From: DATIYF01 sp035517775
GTDB lineage: Bacteria > Acidobacteriota > Terriglobia > Terriglobales > Acidobacteriaceae
Direction: 5' to 3'
DNA length: 21,141 nucleotides
Assembly (NCBI GenBank): GCA_035517775.1
Contig: DATIYF010000100.1
Location: forward strand, 1 to 21,141
Every line of letters begins with the position of its first letter. Position 1 is the first letter of the stretch. The position numbers and the translations under genes were made by a program. This document shows positions 15,109 through 21,141 of this stretch, piece by piece. The notes beneath the pieces were generated by a model. The model was not told the DNA's origin. It searched no databases and saw only the letters and a program-made list of their open reading frames with translations.

Positions 15109-15124
15109 AGCAATTAGAGTGCCT
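15109..15124 (-). promoter_or_regulatory. Sigma-54-type promoter of the OmpR regulator / DHp / activator operon
   Basis: On the minus strand the sequence is AGGCACTCTAATTGCT, matching TGGCACG-N4-TTGCW at 10 of 12 defined positions with exact GG-N10-GC spacing. The predicted start is near 15098, a leader of about 96 nt before the regulator ATG. This operon encodes a sigma-54 activator, so feedback through sigma-54 is plausible. Confidence 0.57.
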
Positions 15125-15366
15125 TAATTCCGCCCTCATCCAACTCTATGAATTCAGTCATAAGGCGCTCATCGTTGAGAGATCTCTGCTCATTTTCTGT
15201 GTCCCTGATTAAGACAAGTGCGCAAAACTCGAACGATGAGTGCTGAGCAGTTTTGCCAACCTATCTCGAACCAACCAGCGAAGCGAGCAGAGCAAAATGC
15301 AGCGAGCCCGCAGTGCCGGGATGGTCGTTACTCGCGTGATGAAATTCGTGTGAAAACAAGACGCAG

Positions 15367-15382
15367 CGGCAGCGCGCTTGCA
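15367..15382 (+). promoter_or_regulatory. Possible sigma-54-type promoter of the diguanylate cyclase gene
   Basis: CGGCAGCGCGCTTGCA keeps GGCA, the 10-bp GG-GC spacing and a full TTGCA -12 element, but departs from consensus at three other positions. The predicted start is near 15393, leaving a leader of about 110 nt. It is weaker than the two minus-strand candidates. Confidence 0.35.
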
Positions 15383-15502
15383 CATTGCTCCATTGCCGTA
15401 TTGTGGAAGATCGAAGATTAGAAGACTCTCCATGCCCCGCTCATGGGAGCGGAAGACGTCTGCCCGCCTCGGCGAGCTCGTGGTGAGCGTCTGGCCCCGA
15501 AC

Positions 15503-16429
15503 ATGAAGGTTCTCGTCGCCGAAGACTCTTTGCTTTACCAGAGACTGCTGCTGGGGTGCCTGGGAGACTGGGGCTTCGAGCCTCTTCCAGTAAAGGATGG
15601 GGCGCATGCCTGGGACGTCCTGCAGAGGCCAGACAGTCCGAAACTTGCTCTGTTAGGTTGGGTGTTGCCCGGAATAGACGGCCTCGAACTGTGCCGGCGG
15701 CTGCGTAAGCGGACCGATTGTCCTTATGTGTACACCATTCTGCTGACCGCCAATGGGCGCAAAGATGAGCTGATCGAGGGGCTGGATGCCGGCGCCGACG
15801 ATTATCTTATTAAGCCCTTTGATAACCAGGAGCTTCGGGTTCGCCTGCAGACAGGATCGCGCGTGGTCCGCCTGCAGGAGGAGTTGATGTCGGCACACGC
15901 CGCACTCCGCGACCTGGCCGCGCACGATCCTCTGACTAATCTTCTGAATCGCCGCGAGATCTTCGAGTTCCTGCGCCGCGAGCTGCACCGCGCCCGTCGG
16001 CAACGGGAGCCGGTGGGCCTCATTATGGCCGACGTTGACTTTTTCAAAAAGGTCAACGACACCTTCGGCCATCTGGCTGGCGATCACGTTCTGATGGAGG
16101 TTGCCCACCGCTTGCGCTCCCAGCTTCGAACCTACGATGGAATCGGCCGCTATGGGGGCGAGGAGTTCCTCATGGTGATGCCGGGCTGCGAGGCCTCAGT
16201 GGCCCGGCAGAGGGCCGAGCACCTGCGGCAATGCGTGGCTGCCTCCGCCATATGCGCCCCCGGCCACACGGTGCGGGTCACCATCAGTATGGGAGTAACC
16301 TGCTCCACGCCCGGAGAGATGGCGCCCGAGGCCTTGCTTGAGGCAGCCGACTCCGCCTTGTATAAGGCCAAACAGAACGGCCGGAACCGCGTGGAAGAAA
16401 GGCTGGCGGCGCGAGGCGCTCCTGCCTGA
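15503..16429 (+). CDS. Diguanylate cyclase with degenerate receiver (REC-GGDEF)
   Basis: The 308-residue protein joins a receiver (about 1-120) to a GGDEF domain (about 135-300), the architecture of PleD/WspR-type enzymes that make cyclic di-GMP from two GTP. The GGDEF half looks active: HDPLTNLLNRR, DVDFFKKVNDTFGHLAGD, GGEEF at 218-222, and an inhibitory RxxD site (Arg209-Asp212) five residues upstream. The receiver keeps Glu7/Asp8, Thr82 and Lys104, but the phospho-acceptor position in LLGWVLPGIDG is Gly52 (codon GGT) instead of Asp. I chose the ATG at 15503 because the fold begins directly with MKVLVAEDS; a start at 15443 would add a tail unlike any receiver. It ends 8 bp from the convergent motB stop. 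In this context it may tie motility to cyclic di-GMP. Confidence 0.92.
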   Translation: MKVLVAEDSLLYQRLLLGCLGDWGFEPLPVKDGAHAWDVLQRPDSPKLALLGWVLPGIDGLELCRRLRKRTDCPYVYTILLTANGRKDELIEGLDAGADDYLIKPFDNQELRVRLQTGSRVVRLQEELMSAHAALRDLAAHDPLTNLLNRREIFEFLRRELHRARRQREPVGLIMADVDFFKKVNDTFGHLAGDHVLMEVAHRLRSQLRTYDGIGRYGGEEFLMVMPGCEASVARQRAEHLRQCVAASAICAPGHTVRVTISMGVTCSTPGEMAPEALLEAADSALYKAKQNGRNRVEERLAARGAPA

Positions 16430-16437
16430 GCCCACGT

Positions 16438-17229
16438 TTATTGGTTTTTGCTGGCTGCTTCGGGAGCTTTTGCGGCCGCCGAGACTGCGCCCCCACTCCC
16501 AGTGTTGTCCTTTTCCAGATACTGTACGATGACAGAAATCCGCCGGTTCGAGGGGTCAAGCGGGTCTTTCAGATTCCGCAACATCTGGTCGGCATAGCCT
16601 CTCACCTGCGTCACCTGGTCCAGGCGCACTCCGTTTTGCTGCATCAGGCGGCGGGCGGCATTGGCCCGGTCCGTGGAAAGCTCCCAGTTGCCATAGTCCC
16701 GCCCGCCAGTGTAGGGCTTGGAATCGGTATGGCCTTCAATAGACAGGTGATTCGGCAGCTTTCCTAATTCCTGCGCCAACAAACCGAGCAACGCCGTGCC
16801 ATCGGCATTGGGGCTTGGGCTGCCGCTGTTAAAGAACGTCCCCGAGGCCGTTTCCAGAAGCTCAATGCGCAGCCCTTCGGCAGTGATCGTCATCTCGATC
16901 TGATTCTTCAGCTTATCGAAGTCATTCAGTCGGCGCAGCTCCTTCTGTAGCTGTTCCTTCAGCTTGGGCATGTCATCTTTGGTGAGGGTGAAGTTCTCGC
17001 CCGAGCCCCGCTGATCAGTGCCTACCTGCTTTGACGTGCCCGAGGGATCCTTGAAATATCCCCCCACGGCTTCCTGAATCTGCTTGCTGCTGTTCATCAG
17101 CCAGAGCACGATAAACAGAGCCATCATGGCGGTGACAAAGTCGGCGTAGGCCACCTTCCAGGCCCCGCCGTGATGGCCGCCATGCCCGGCCTTCTTCTTC
17201 ACGATAATGATGGGGCGCTTTTTGTCCAT
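16438..17229 (-). CDS. motB: Flagellar stator protein MotB
   Basis: MotB anchors the stator to peptidoglycan and forms the proton path with MotA. The 263-residue protein starts with a short basic and His/Gly-rich cytoplasmic tail. A single membrane helix (about 27-45) contains the essential Asp30 in VAYADFVTAMMALF. A plug/linker region follows, then an OmpA-like peptidoglycan-binding domain (about 130-245) with IEGHTDSKPY and NWELSTDRANAARRLM, and an Ala/Ser-rich tail. The Asp in the helix and the absence of sodium-type features suggest proton coupling, though sequence alone does not prove it. The start is 3 bp after the motA stop. Confidence 0.96.
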   Translation of the reverse strand: MDKKRPIIIVKKKAGHGGHHGGAWKVAYADFVTAMMALFIVLWLMNSSKQIQEAVGGYFKDPSGTSKQVGTDQRGSGENFTLTKDDMPKLKEQLQKELRRLNDFDKLKNQIEMTITAEGLRIELLETASGTFFNSGSPSPNADGTALLGLLAQELGKLPNHLSIEGHTDSKPYTGGRDYGNWELSTDRANAARRLMQQNGVRLDQVTQVRGYADQMLRNLKDPLDPSNRRISVIVQYLEKDNTGSGGAVSAAAKAPEAASKNQ

Positions 17230-17232
17230 GGC

Positions 17233-18132
17233 CTAGGCCGATGCCGTGGCCGCAGCCGCCGGCGCAGCCTCAGCCGCAGCGCCGCCGCCTCCGCGGCATA
17301 GCTTTTCCACTTGCTGGAAGGAGGGCCGCACATGCCCGGGGACCGCCCGGCGCGCCGCTTCCACCGCCATGATTGGGGCCGAACCTTTGAGAAAGGAAAT
17401 CATGAGCACGCGCAGCACGTGAAAGTAGGCCTGCTCGTCGTCGGCTACTTTGGCCATGTTGGCTGCGATCGGCCCAATCAACCCATAGCAGAGCAGAATG
17501 CCCAGAAACGTTCCGACCAGAGCGGCAGCGACTTTTTTCCCTATTTCTTCCGGAGGGCCGCCCAGTGCGCCCATGGTGATCACCACGCCCAGGACTGCGG
17601 CAACAATGCCCAGTCCGGGGAGTGAATCTGCCATGGTGGAAAGCGCCGAAACCGGCTTGCTCGCGTCCGAGTGATGGACTTCCATATCCAGCTCGAGCAG
17701 TTGGTCCAGGTCATAGGCATCCGCGCCGGTGATCGCCATTCGCAGTGTGTCGCACACAAAGTCGCGCACATGGTGATCTTTCAGGAAAGTCGCGTTTTTC
17801 GAGAAAATGGGACTCTTGCCCGGGTTCTCTACGTCGTTTTCGAGTGACATCAGTCCTTCGCGCCGGCCTTTGTTGAGCAATTCGTACATCGTCTTAAGGG
17901 TGTCGAGGTAGCGCTGCTGGGTAAACTTTGAGCCACCGAACGTACCGCCGATTCCGGCGCCGATCTTCTTCAGAATGTGCAGCGGATTCGCGATCAGCAC
18001 CGTACCCACGGCCGCGCCCCCGATGATGAGCAGCTCCGCCGGCTGCAGCAGTACCCGGACGTTGCCATGCTCCATCAGGTAGCCGCCTGCCACCGCGCCA
18101 AAGACAACCAGAATTCCGATGATCGCAAACAT
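17233..18132 (-). CDS. motA: Flagellar stator protein MotA
   Basis: MotA is the multi-helix stator subunit that pushes on FliG. The 299-residue protein has two N-terminal membrane helices (about 2-20 and 33-49) and a large cytoplasmic loop with Arg90/Arg91 and Glu98 at the positions of the FliG-contacting charges. Two C-terminal membrane helices (about 172-191 and 202-225) contain the conserved LPGLGIVAAVLGVVITMG and the second conserved Pro (about 221). The C-terminal tail is Ala-rich. It resembles the long MotA type of enterobacteria. motA and motB form a two-gene operon preceded by a sigma-28-like promoter. The ribosome site before the ATG is weak. Confidence 0.96.
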   Translation of the reverse strand: MFAIIGILVVFGAVAGGYLMEHGNVRVLLQPAELLIIGGAAVGTVLIANPLHILKKIGAGIGGTFGGSKFTQQRYLDTLKTMYELLNKGRREGLMSLENDVENPGKSPIFSKNATFLKDHHVRDFVCDTLRMAITGADAYDLDQLLELDMEVHHSDASKPVSALSTMADSLPGLGIVAAVLGVVITMGALGGPPEEIGKKVAAALVGTFLGILLCYGLIGPIAANMAKVADDEQAYFHVLRVLMISFLKGSAPIMAVEAARRAVPGHVRPSFQQVEKLCRGGGGAAAEAAPAAAATASA

Positions 18133-18193
18133 AGTCGTTAGATATTCGTCGGAGCGGACCGCCGCCGGCGGGCGTTCCCGTCCGGGGTGCTCC

Positions 18194-18221
18194 TTATCGG
18201 ACCGGGAGGTTGGGAACTTTA
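18194..18221 (-). promoter_or_regulatory. motA: Sigma-28 (FliA)-like promoter of motAB
   Basis: On the minus strand the elements are TAAAGTTC (18221-18214) and TCCGATAA (18201-18194). They match the flagellar sigma-28 consensus TAAAGTTT/GCCGATAA at 7 of 8 positions each. The spacer is 12 bp, one longer than the 11 bp seen in enterobacteria. The predicted start is near 18187, about 55 nt upstream of motA. motAB is a classical sigma-28 target. Confidence 0.6.
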
Positions 18222-18356
18222 ATGATCGCGTGAGCGCACTTGTTCGACCCTGCTTTGTCTGTTGCGACGCGAAGCTGCTTTGGGCGAAGCCGCTGAAGTC
18301 GGACGGGCTCGGTTGACGTGGGGTATGCTGGCTAAGAGCCGGAAGCTAAACCCAAT

Positions 18357-18389
18357 AAAAAAGCGCCCAGAACACGAGGTTCAGGACGC
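18357..18389 (-). terminator. Intrinsic terminator downstream of the anti-sigma gene
   Basis: On the minus strand GCGTCCTGAAC and GTTCTGGGCGC form an 11-position stem with one U-U mismatch and one G-U pair around a CTCGT loop. Six T residues (18362-18357) follow directly. This is a textbook Rho-independent terminator. It lies about 247 nt after the stop of the anti-sigma gene, so it ends either a long 3' tail or a separate small RNA, and insulates motAB from the sigma operon. Confidence 0.8.
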
Positions 18390-18635
18390 CTGGCAGCCCT
18401 CCCCCAGAACTGCCAAACCACGCGTGAATATTAAGCTGTGCCCTGGGGTGCGTAAATGGCCCGTTGGTAATTGCGAAAAGAGCAAAGTAACCAGGCGGCG
18501 GCTCTGCGGTAATCTGCGCTCTTCCGGCAGAGGTGTGGCAATTTGTAGCAAACAAATGGGTACCTTCGGATGGAAGCACTTCGCGGAATGATTACCCTGC
18601 AGGTAACTGTGCTTTTACACAACCATCGAGAGTGG

Positions 18636-19907
18636 CTACCTGACCTGCCAGCTCTGGCCGCCATCGCTCGTCGTCCAGGTTTCGTGATGCAGAGTGGTCA
18701 GGCTGCCATGCTGCAGATCGGCGAAATGAATCGCGGTCACGTCGTCGGTCAAAGCCTTGCCGTCGGCGACGGGCTTCACCTGCACCCAATGTTCGCCGGC
18801 GTCGGCTGAGTGATAAAGGGCGCCGCCGCCACCGCCGGCCCAAACCTGCGACCTGTAAGCATCCACCGCGAGCAAAACCACGTGGCTGGCTACCGGCACG
18901 TTTTGCCAGGTCTTACCGTTGTCAGTTGACCGCAACAACATTGCGCCATCGCCTGAAAGCACCCAACGGGGAGTAATGGCGCTGGAAGCCTGCCGCATGA
19001 GATCCAGTTTGTTCCCGCCGGAAAAGGCGCCCATAGAAACTTGGGCCTGAGGTGCGGCCTTGGCCTTCTGCAGGGATTCCGCCTTGGCGCTGGAATCCAG
19101 AACCTCGGCCGTTTGTGGGGCCGGGGAGGGGGCTGTCGTCGCAACTTCGTTCTGCGGCGGCGGGGGCGCCGCTGGCGCCAATTCCTTCTTGGGGGCCGGT
19201 AAAGCAGCGGTCTTGTCTCTTTCTTCGGGTGACGCGGCCGGGGCATTGCCTGTTGCTGACGGAGATCGGCTGAATGCCCCGTCGCCAAAGTGCCCTGCGA
19301 ACGCACCTCCGGCCACCGTCTCGTTTTCAGCGGGTGTCTTCTTCGCCATCAGCCGATCCTCGTCGCTTACCGACTTTGTAGCGGCAGAAGCCCGAAGATC
19401 ACGGGTAGGACGGGAGCGCGTCACTTGCGGGGCGGCTTGAGGCGCAGCCGGAGTTATAACCTTGGCCAGCTGATCCGCGCCTTTGTCGCCGCCTGGAGCA
19501 AATTGAACGGATACCGGCGCTGCGGTTTTGTTCGCAGTTGCGGATGTTTCCGAATGATTTCCGCTTCCCCGATACGCAAGCACGGCTGCGCCAACCACCA
19601 CTACTCCCGCCGCCACCGCCCCCCATCGCAGCATCGGAGCATCCAGCCAGCGCGTCTGCTTGCGTAAGGGAGCAGCCGTTGCGGCCACGGCGGCTACGGC
19701 CACCGGCTCCATTTCCATCTGCGGCGCGGCCAGGGCGAGCGCTTCCCGGCATTCCTGGCAATGGGCCAGGTGGCCGAGTACGTCGTCGCGTTCACTCTCG
19801 CGCAGAGAATTCTCGCTGAACGCAGTGAGCACGTCGGGGTCAGGATGGACCTCAGGCCTGGCCTCCGCCACCAGCCGGTCGCGGACGATTTTTGGCAGTC
19901 GCTCCAT
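18636..19907 (-). CDS. Membrane anti-sigma factor with zinc-finger and periplasmic Asp-box (BNR/YCF48-like) domain
   Basis: The 423-residue protein begins with a cytosolic zinc-binding anti-sigma domain: HPDPDVLTAFSENSLRESER leads into the HxxxCxxC motif (His46, Cys50, Cys53). One membrane helix follows at about 95-113 (VAAGVVVVGAAVLAY). A long Ala/Pro/Lys-rich linker comes next, and then a C-terminal domain of about 130 residues with three Asp-box motifs: STDNGKTW, SADAGEHW and TSDGGQSW. Asp-box repeats form beta-propeller-like folds and here would lie in the periplasm. It probably holds the upstream ECF sigma factor until the outer domain senses a signal; that is inference from architecture and its place 51 bp after the sigma gene. 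I prefer the ATG at 19907 over an in-frame TTG at 19913. Confidence 0.85.
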   Translation of the reverse strand: MERLPKIVRDRLVAEARPEVHPDPDVLTAFSENSLRESERDDVLGHLAHCQECREALALAAPQMEMEPVAVAAVAATAAPLRKQTRWLDAPMLRWGAVAAGVVVVGAAVLAYRGSGNHSETSATANKTAAPVSVQFAPGGDKGADQLAKVITPAAPQAAPQVTRSRPTRDLRASAATKSVSDEDRLMAKKTPAENETVAGGAFAGHFGDGAFSRSPSATGNAPAASPEERDKTAALPAPKKELAPAAPPPPQNEVATTAPSPAPQTAEVLDSSAKAESLQKAKAAPQAQVSMGAFSGGNKLDLMRQASSAITPRWVLSGDGAMLLRSTDNGKTWQNVPVASHVVLLAVDAYRSQVWAGGGGGALYHSADAGEHWVQVKPVADGKALTDDVTAIHFADLQHGSLTTLHHETWTTSDGGQSWQVR

Positions 19908-19958
19908 ACTCAACGACCCAAGACCCTGTTCCGAGCTCTCATAAGCTAAGCGGGCGCT

Positions 19959-20867
19959 TCATTCCTCACCCTCCATGCTCTTCTCAGGGAACGCTCCACT
20001 TTCGGTTTTTTGCGTCAAATGTCTGCGAATATCCACCGGCACGTCGCGTACATCCGTCTCCATAGCTTCCTCAGCCTGCGCCCGGCTCATGCCGCGCTCA
20101 ACCAGTAAAGTTACAATTCGCTTGCGCACTGATTTCGCCAGCTTGTCCAGTTTGCGGCTCACCGTGGATTCATGCACGCCGAGCATGCGGGCCACCTCAG
20201 CCAGAGTGCGGCCGTCAAGATAGTAGGCCGCCAGAAGGAAGTGTTCCTCGGAGGAAAGAGCCGCCAGCGCCTCATCGGTCGCCGAGGCGAGGCGGGCATC
20301 CCCCGGCGGATCCGGTTCCGGCTCCGGGGCGGCAAATTGCCGCCCGTCTTCGCTCTCTTCTTCCAGGCTCACCAGGCGCCGCTGCCGCCGGTAACGATTG
20401 ATGTACTGCTGCGCCATCACGGTGCGCAGCCAGCCTTCGAGCGATCCGCGTCCGGTGTACGAAGCCAGCTTCGAGATCCGCTTCCCGTCACGGGTCTCGG
20501 TGCCATAAAGATCAGCGTAAAGTGAATCGGCCAGCTCACGTGAAGCAGAGTATTCCCGCGCGACGCCGGTCGCGATGTCGTAGAGCTTGCTCCGGTAGCG
20601 GGTAAGAAAAATCTCCCAGGCGCGCTCGTTGCCGGCGGCGCAGGCCCGCGCCAGGGCCAGTTCCTCCAGTCGCAGAGAGCGATAGAGCGATTCAATCTCC
20701 CCGGGCGGAGTAGCCTCAGGCAGGTACCTCGCGGCAATCTCGCGCAGAATGCCGGCAAACTCCTCCCAGCTCAGCCCCAGCTCCTTTCCCCCGCTTTTTT
20801 CGTATAGCTCGGCCGCAAGCAGTCCCAGCCGGGGGCTGCCATCCGCTATGGGTTGAACTCCGGGCAT
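19959..20867 (-). CDS. ECF-type RNA polymerase sigma factor with N-terminal extension
   Basis: The protein has sigma region 2 at about residues 68-165, with the ECF hallmark SYTGRGSLEGWLRTVMAQQY followed by a basic stretch. An acidic Pro-rich linker comes next, then region 4 at about 195-250, with LDGRTLAEVARMLGVHESTVSRKLDKL forming the -35-recognising helix-turn-helix. About 65 residues precede region 2, and a C-terminal tail of about 50 residues follows region 4; both are longer than in minimal ECF factors. The start is uncertain: I use the ATG at 20867 (302 residues) since sequence further upstream does not look conserved, but its ribosome site is poor. The next gene is its probable anti-sigma factor. 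Confidence 0.85.
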   Translation of the reverse strand: MPGVQPIADGSPRLGLLAAELYEKSGGKELGLSWEEFAGILREIAARYLPEATPPGEIESLYRSLRLEELALARACAAGNERAWEIFLTRYRSKLYDIATGVAREYSASRELADSLYADLYGTETRDGKRISKLASYTGRGSLEGWLRTVMAQQYINRYRRQRRLVSLEEESEDGRQFAAPEPEPDPPGDARLASATDEALAALSSEEHFLLAAYYLDGRTLAEVARMLGVHESTVSRKLDKLAKSVRKRIVTLLVERGMSRAQAEEAMETDVRDVPVDIRRHLTQKTESGAFPEKSMEGEE

Positions 20868-20960
20868 GGTCACGGTGGGGGCCACTGCGAATGCTACCAA
20901 TATTTTTGATGCAAGAAGCGGGGAATTTGCCGTTCTCAGATCAGTCACGGTGGGAAAAGG

Positions 20961-21009
20961 CACCCGGGCGGAGCAAGCAAAGAAGCGTCGCTTCCGGCCG
21001 CCCGGGGTG
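20961..21009. repeat. Long imperfect inverted repeat in the divergent sigma-factor promoter region
   Basis: The arms CACCCGGGCGG (20961-20971) and CCGCCCGGGGTG (20998-21009) pair with a single bulged base. Inside the loop lies a second dyad, GAAGCG-T-CGCTTC (20982-20994). It sits in the gap between the ECF sigma start and the plus-strand gene, 43 bp upstream of the latter's ATG. It could be an operator or a leader hairpin. No T-run follows on either strand. Confidence 0.5.
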
Positions 21010-21051
21010 TCTCTGTATCCCGCAGACAGATTCCGCAGATGGAGAAACCTT

Positions 21052-21141
21052 ATGAACCTGAAACTGTGGATACCAATTCTGACCCTGGGAGGGCTGGCTG
21101 CCATGGCGTTGTTTCCCCGTTTTCGCGCCGAGGCCGGAGAA
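21052..21141 (+). CDS. N-terminus of an exported or membrane-anchored protein (cut by window end)
   Basis: Thirty codons are visible from an ATG with GGAGA 7 nt upstream. The peptide starts MNLKLWIPILTLGGLAAMAL and continues with FPRFRAEAGE. It has one basic residue, a hydrophobic core of about 15 residues, then polar residues, which is a signal peptide or N-terminal anchor. It is divergent from the ECF sigma gene and could be one of its targets, but the function cannot be told from this fragment. Confidence 0.6.
   Translation, partial: MNLKLWIPILTLGGLAAMALFPRFRAEAGE

Larger units (their letters stand above)
15003..15502. other. Divergent intergenic region of 500 bp
   Basis: No convincing gene lies between the OmpR-type regulator and the diguanylate cyclase. 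It holds a sigma-54-like promoter on each strand (15109-15124 leftward, 15367-15382 rightward), facing away from each other. An interrupted inverted repeat (CTCATCGTT at 15168-15176, AACGATGAG at 15232-15240) and a short palindrome (AGAGATCTCT, 15178-15187) lie between them. The arrangement suggests a shared control region for both transcription units. Confidence 0.6.
18133..18635. other. Non-coding stretch of about 500 bp between the anti-sigma gene and motA
   Basis: I see no credible gene here. It holds the motAB promoter candidate (18194-18221) and a strong minus-strand terminator (18357-18389). About 245 bp lie between the anti-sigma stop and that terminator, with several complementary segments: CTCTGC/GCAGAG near 18503 and 18526, and AAGAGC/GCTCTT near 18477 and 18519. 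These would let a transcript fold extensively, but I could not match them to a known RNA family. Confidence 0.5.

Noticed and set aside
15209..15607. Minus-strand 132-codon frame overlapping the diguanylate cyclase start
   Set aside because: It overlaps the conserved receiver domain antisense and has no recognisable features.
18421..18545. Possible cyclic di-GMP (GEMM) or other riboswitch, suggested by GCAAAG and paired segments
   Set aside because: The conserved GEMM core and tetraloop/receptor are not present on either strand, and no other family could be recognised by eye.
18346..18579. Minus-strand 77-codon frame with a hydrophobic end
   Set aside because: It reads through the strong terminator hairpin and has no ribosome site; the hydrophobic tail is the translation of the terminator.
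1..21141. CRISPR arrays, tRNA or rRNA genes, insertion sequences, integrase or attachment sites
   Set aside because: I saw no regularly spaced repeats, no tRNA-like cloverleaf, no transposase or recombinase frames; the region looks like native chromosome.

Overview
The window is a dense flagellar gene cluster followed by motility-related regulators, the stator genes and an extracytoplasmic-function (ECF) sigma/anti-sigma pair. Almost everything is on the minus strand, so gene order below follows transcription from high to low coordinates. Base composition is moderately GC-rich. The use of two sigma-54 activators, a cytosolic PAS histidine kinase and a zinc-finger anti-sigma factor with Asp-box repeats suggests a Gram-negative-type, probably soil, bacterium. 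My best guess is Acidobacteriota; this is inference from gene content and protein style, not from a marker gene.

Layout from the right end: (i) 21052-21141, the start of an exported or membrane-anchored protein on the plus strand, divergent from (ii) an ECF-type sigma factor (20867-19959) and its anti-sigma factor with a periplasmic Asp-box domain (19907-18636); (iii) about 500 bp of non-coding DNA with a strong intrinsic terminator and a sigma-28-like promoter leading into (iv) motA-motB (18132-16438); (v) the only complete plus-strand gene, a REC-GGDEF diguanylate cyclase (15503-16429) whose receiver has Gly at the phospho-acceptor site; (vi) a second non-coding stretch of 500 bp with outward-facing sigma-54-like promoters; (vii) a regulatory operon of an OmpR-type response regulator, an orphan 91-residue DHp-like protein and a sigma-54 activator that lacks a DNA-binding domain (15002-12803); (viii) a kinase/NtrC-type regulator pair that opens the large basal-body operon flgB-flgC-fliE-fliF-fliG-fliH-fliI-fliJ (12665-3909); (ix) fliK-flgD-flgE (3723-26).

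The genes cover rod (FlgB, FlgC), rod adaptor (FliE), MS ring (FliF), rotor (FliG), export ATPase complex (FliH, FliI, FliJ), hook-length ruler (FliK), hook cap (FlgD), hook (FlgE) and stator (MotA, MotB). Most junctions overlap by ATGA or are a few bases apart, which indicates tight translational coupling.

The most interesting structure is regulatory. A 21-bp dyad, ACTAGGCA-N5-TGCCTAGT, occurs three times: twice in tandem upstream of fliK and once overlapping the predicted start site of a sigma-54 promoter in front of the kinase-regulator-flgB operon. A second sigma-54-like promoter precedes the OmpR-regulator operon, a weaker one precedes the diguanylate cyclase, and motAB has a sigma-28-like promoter. 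Together these outline a flagellar transcription hierarchy: sigma-54 plus activators for the basal body and hook, sigma-28 for the stators. Two regulators depart from the norm: an activator that cannot bind DNA by itself and a single-domain DHp protein between it and a response regulator.
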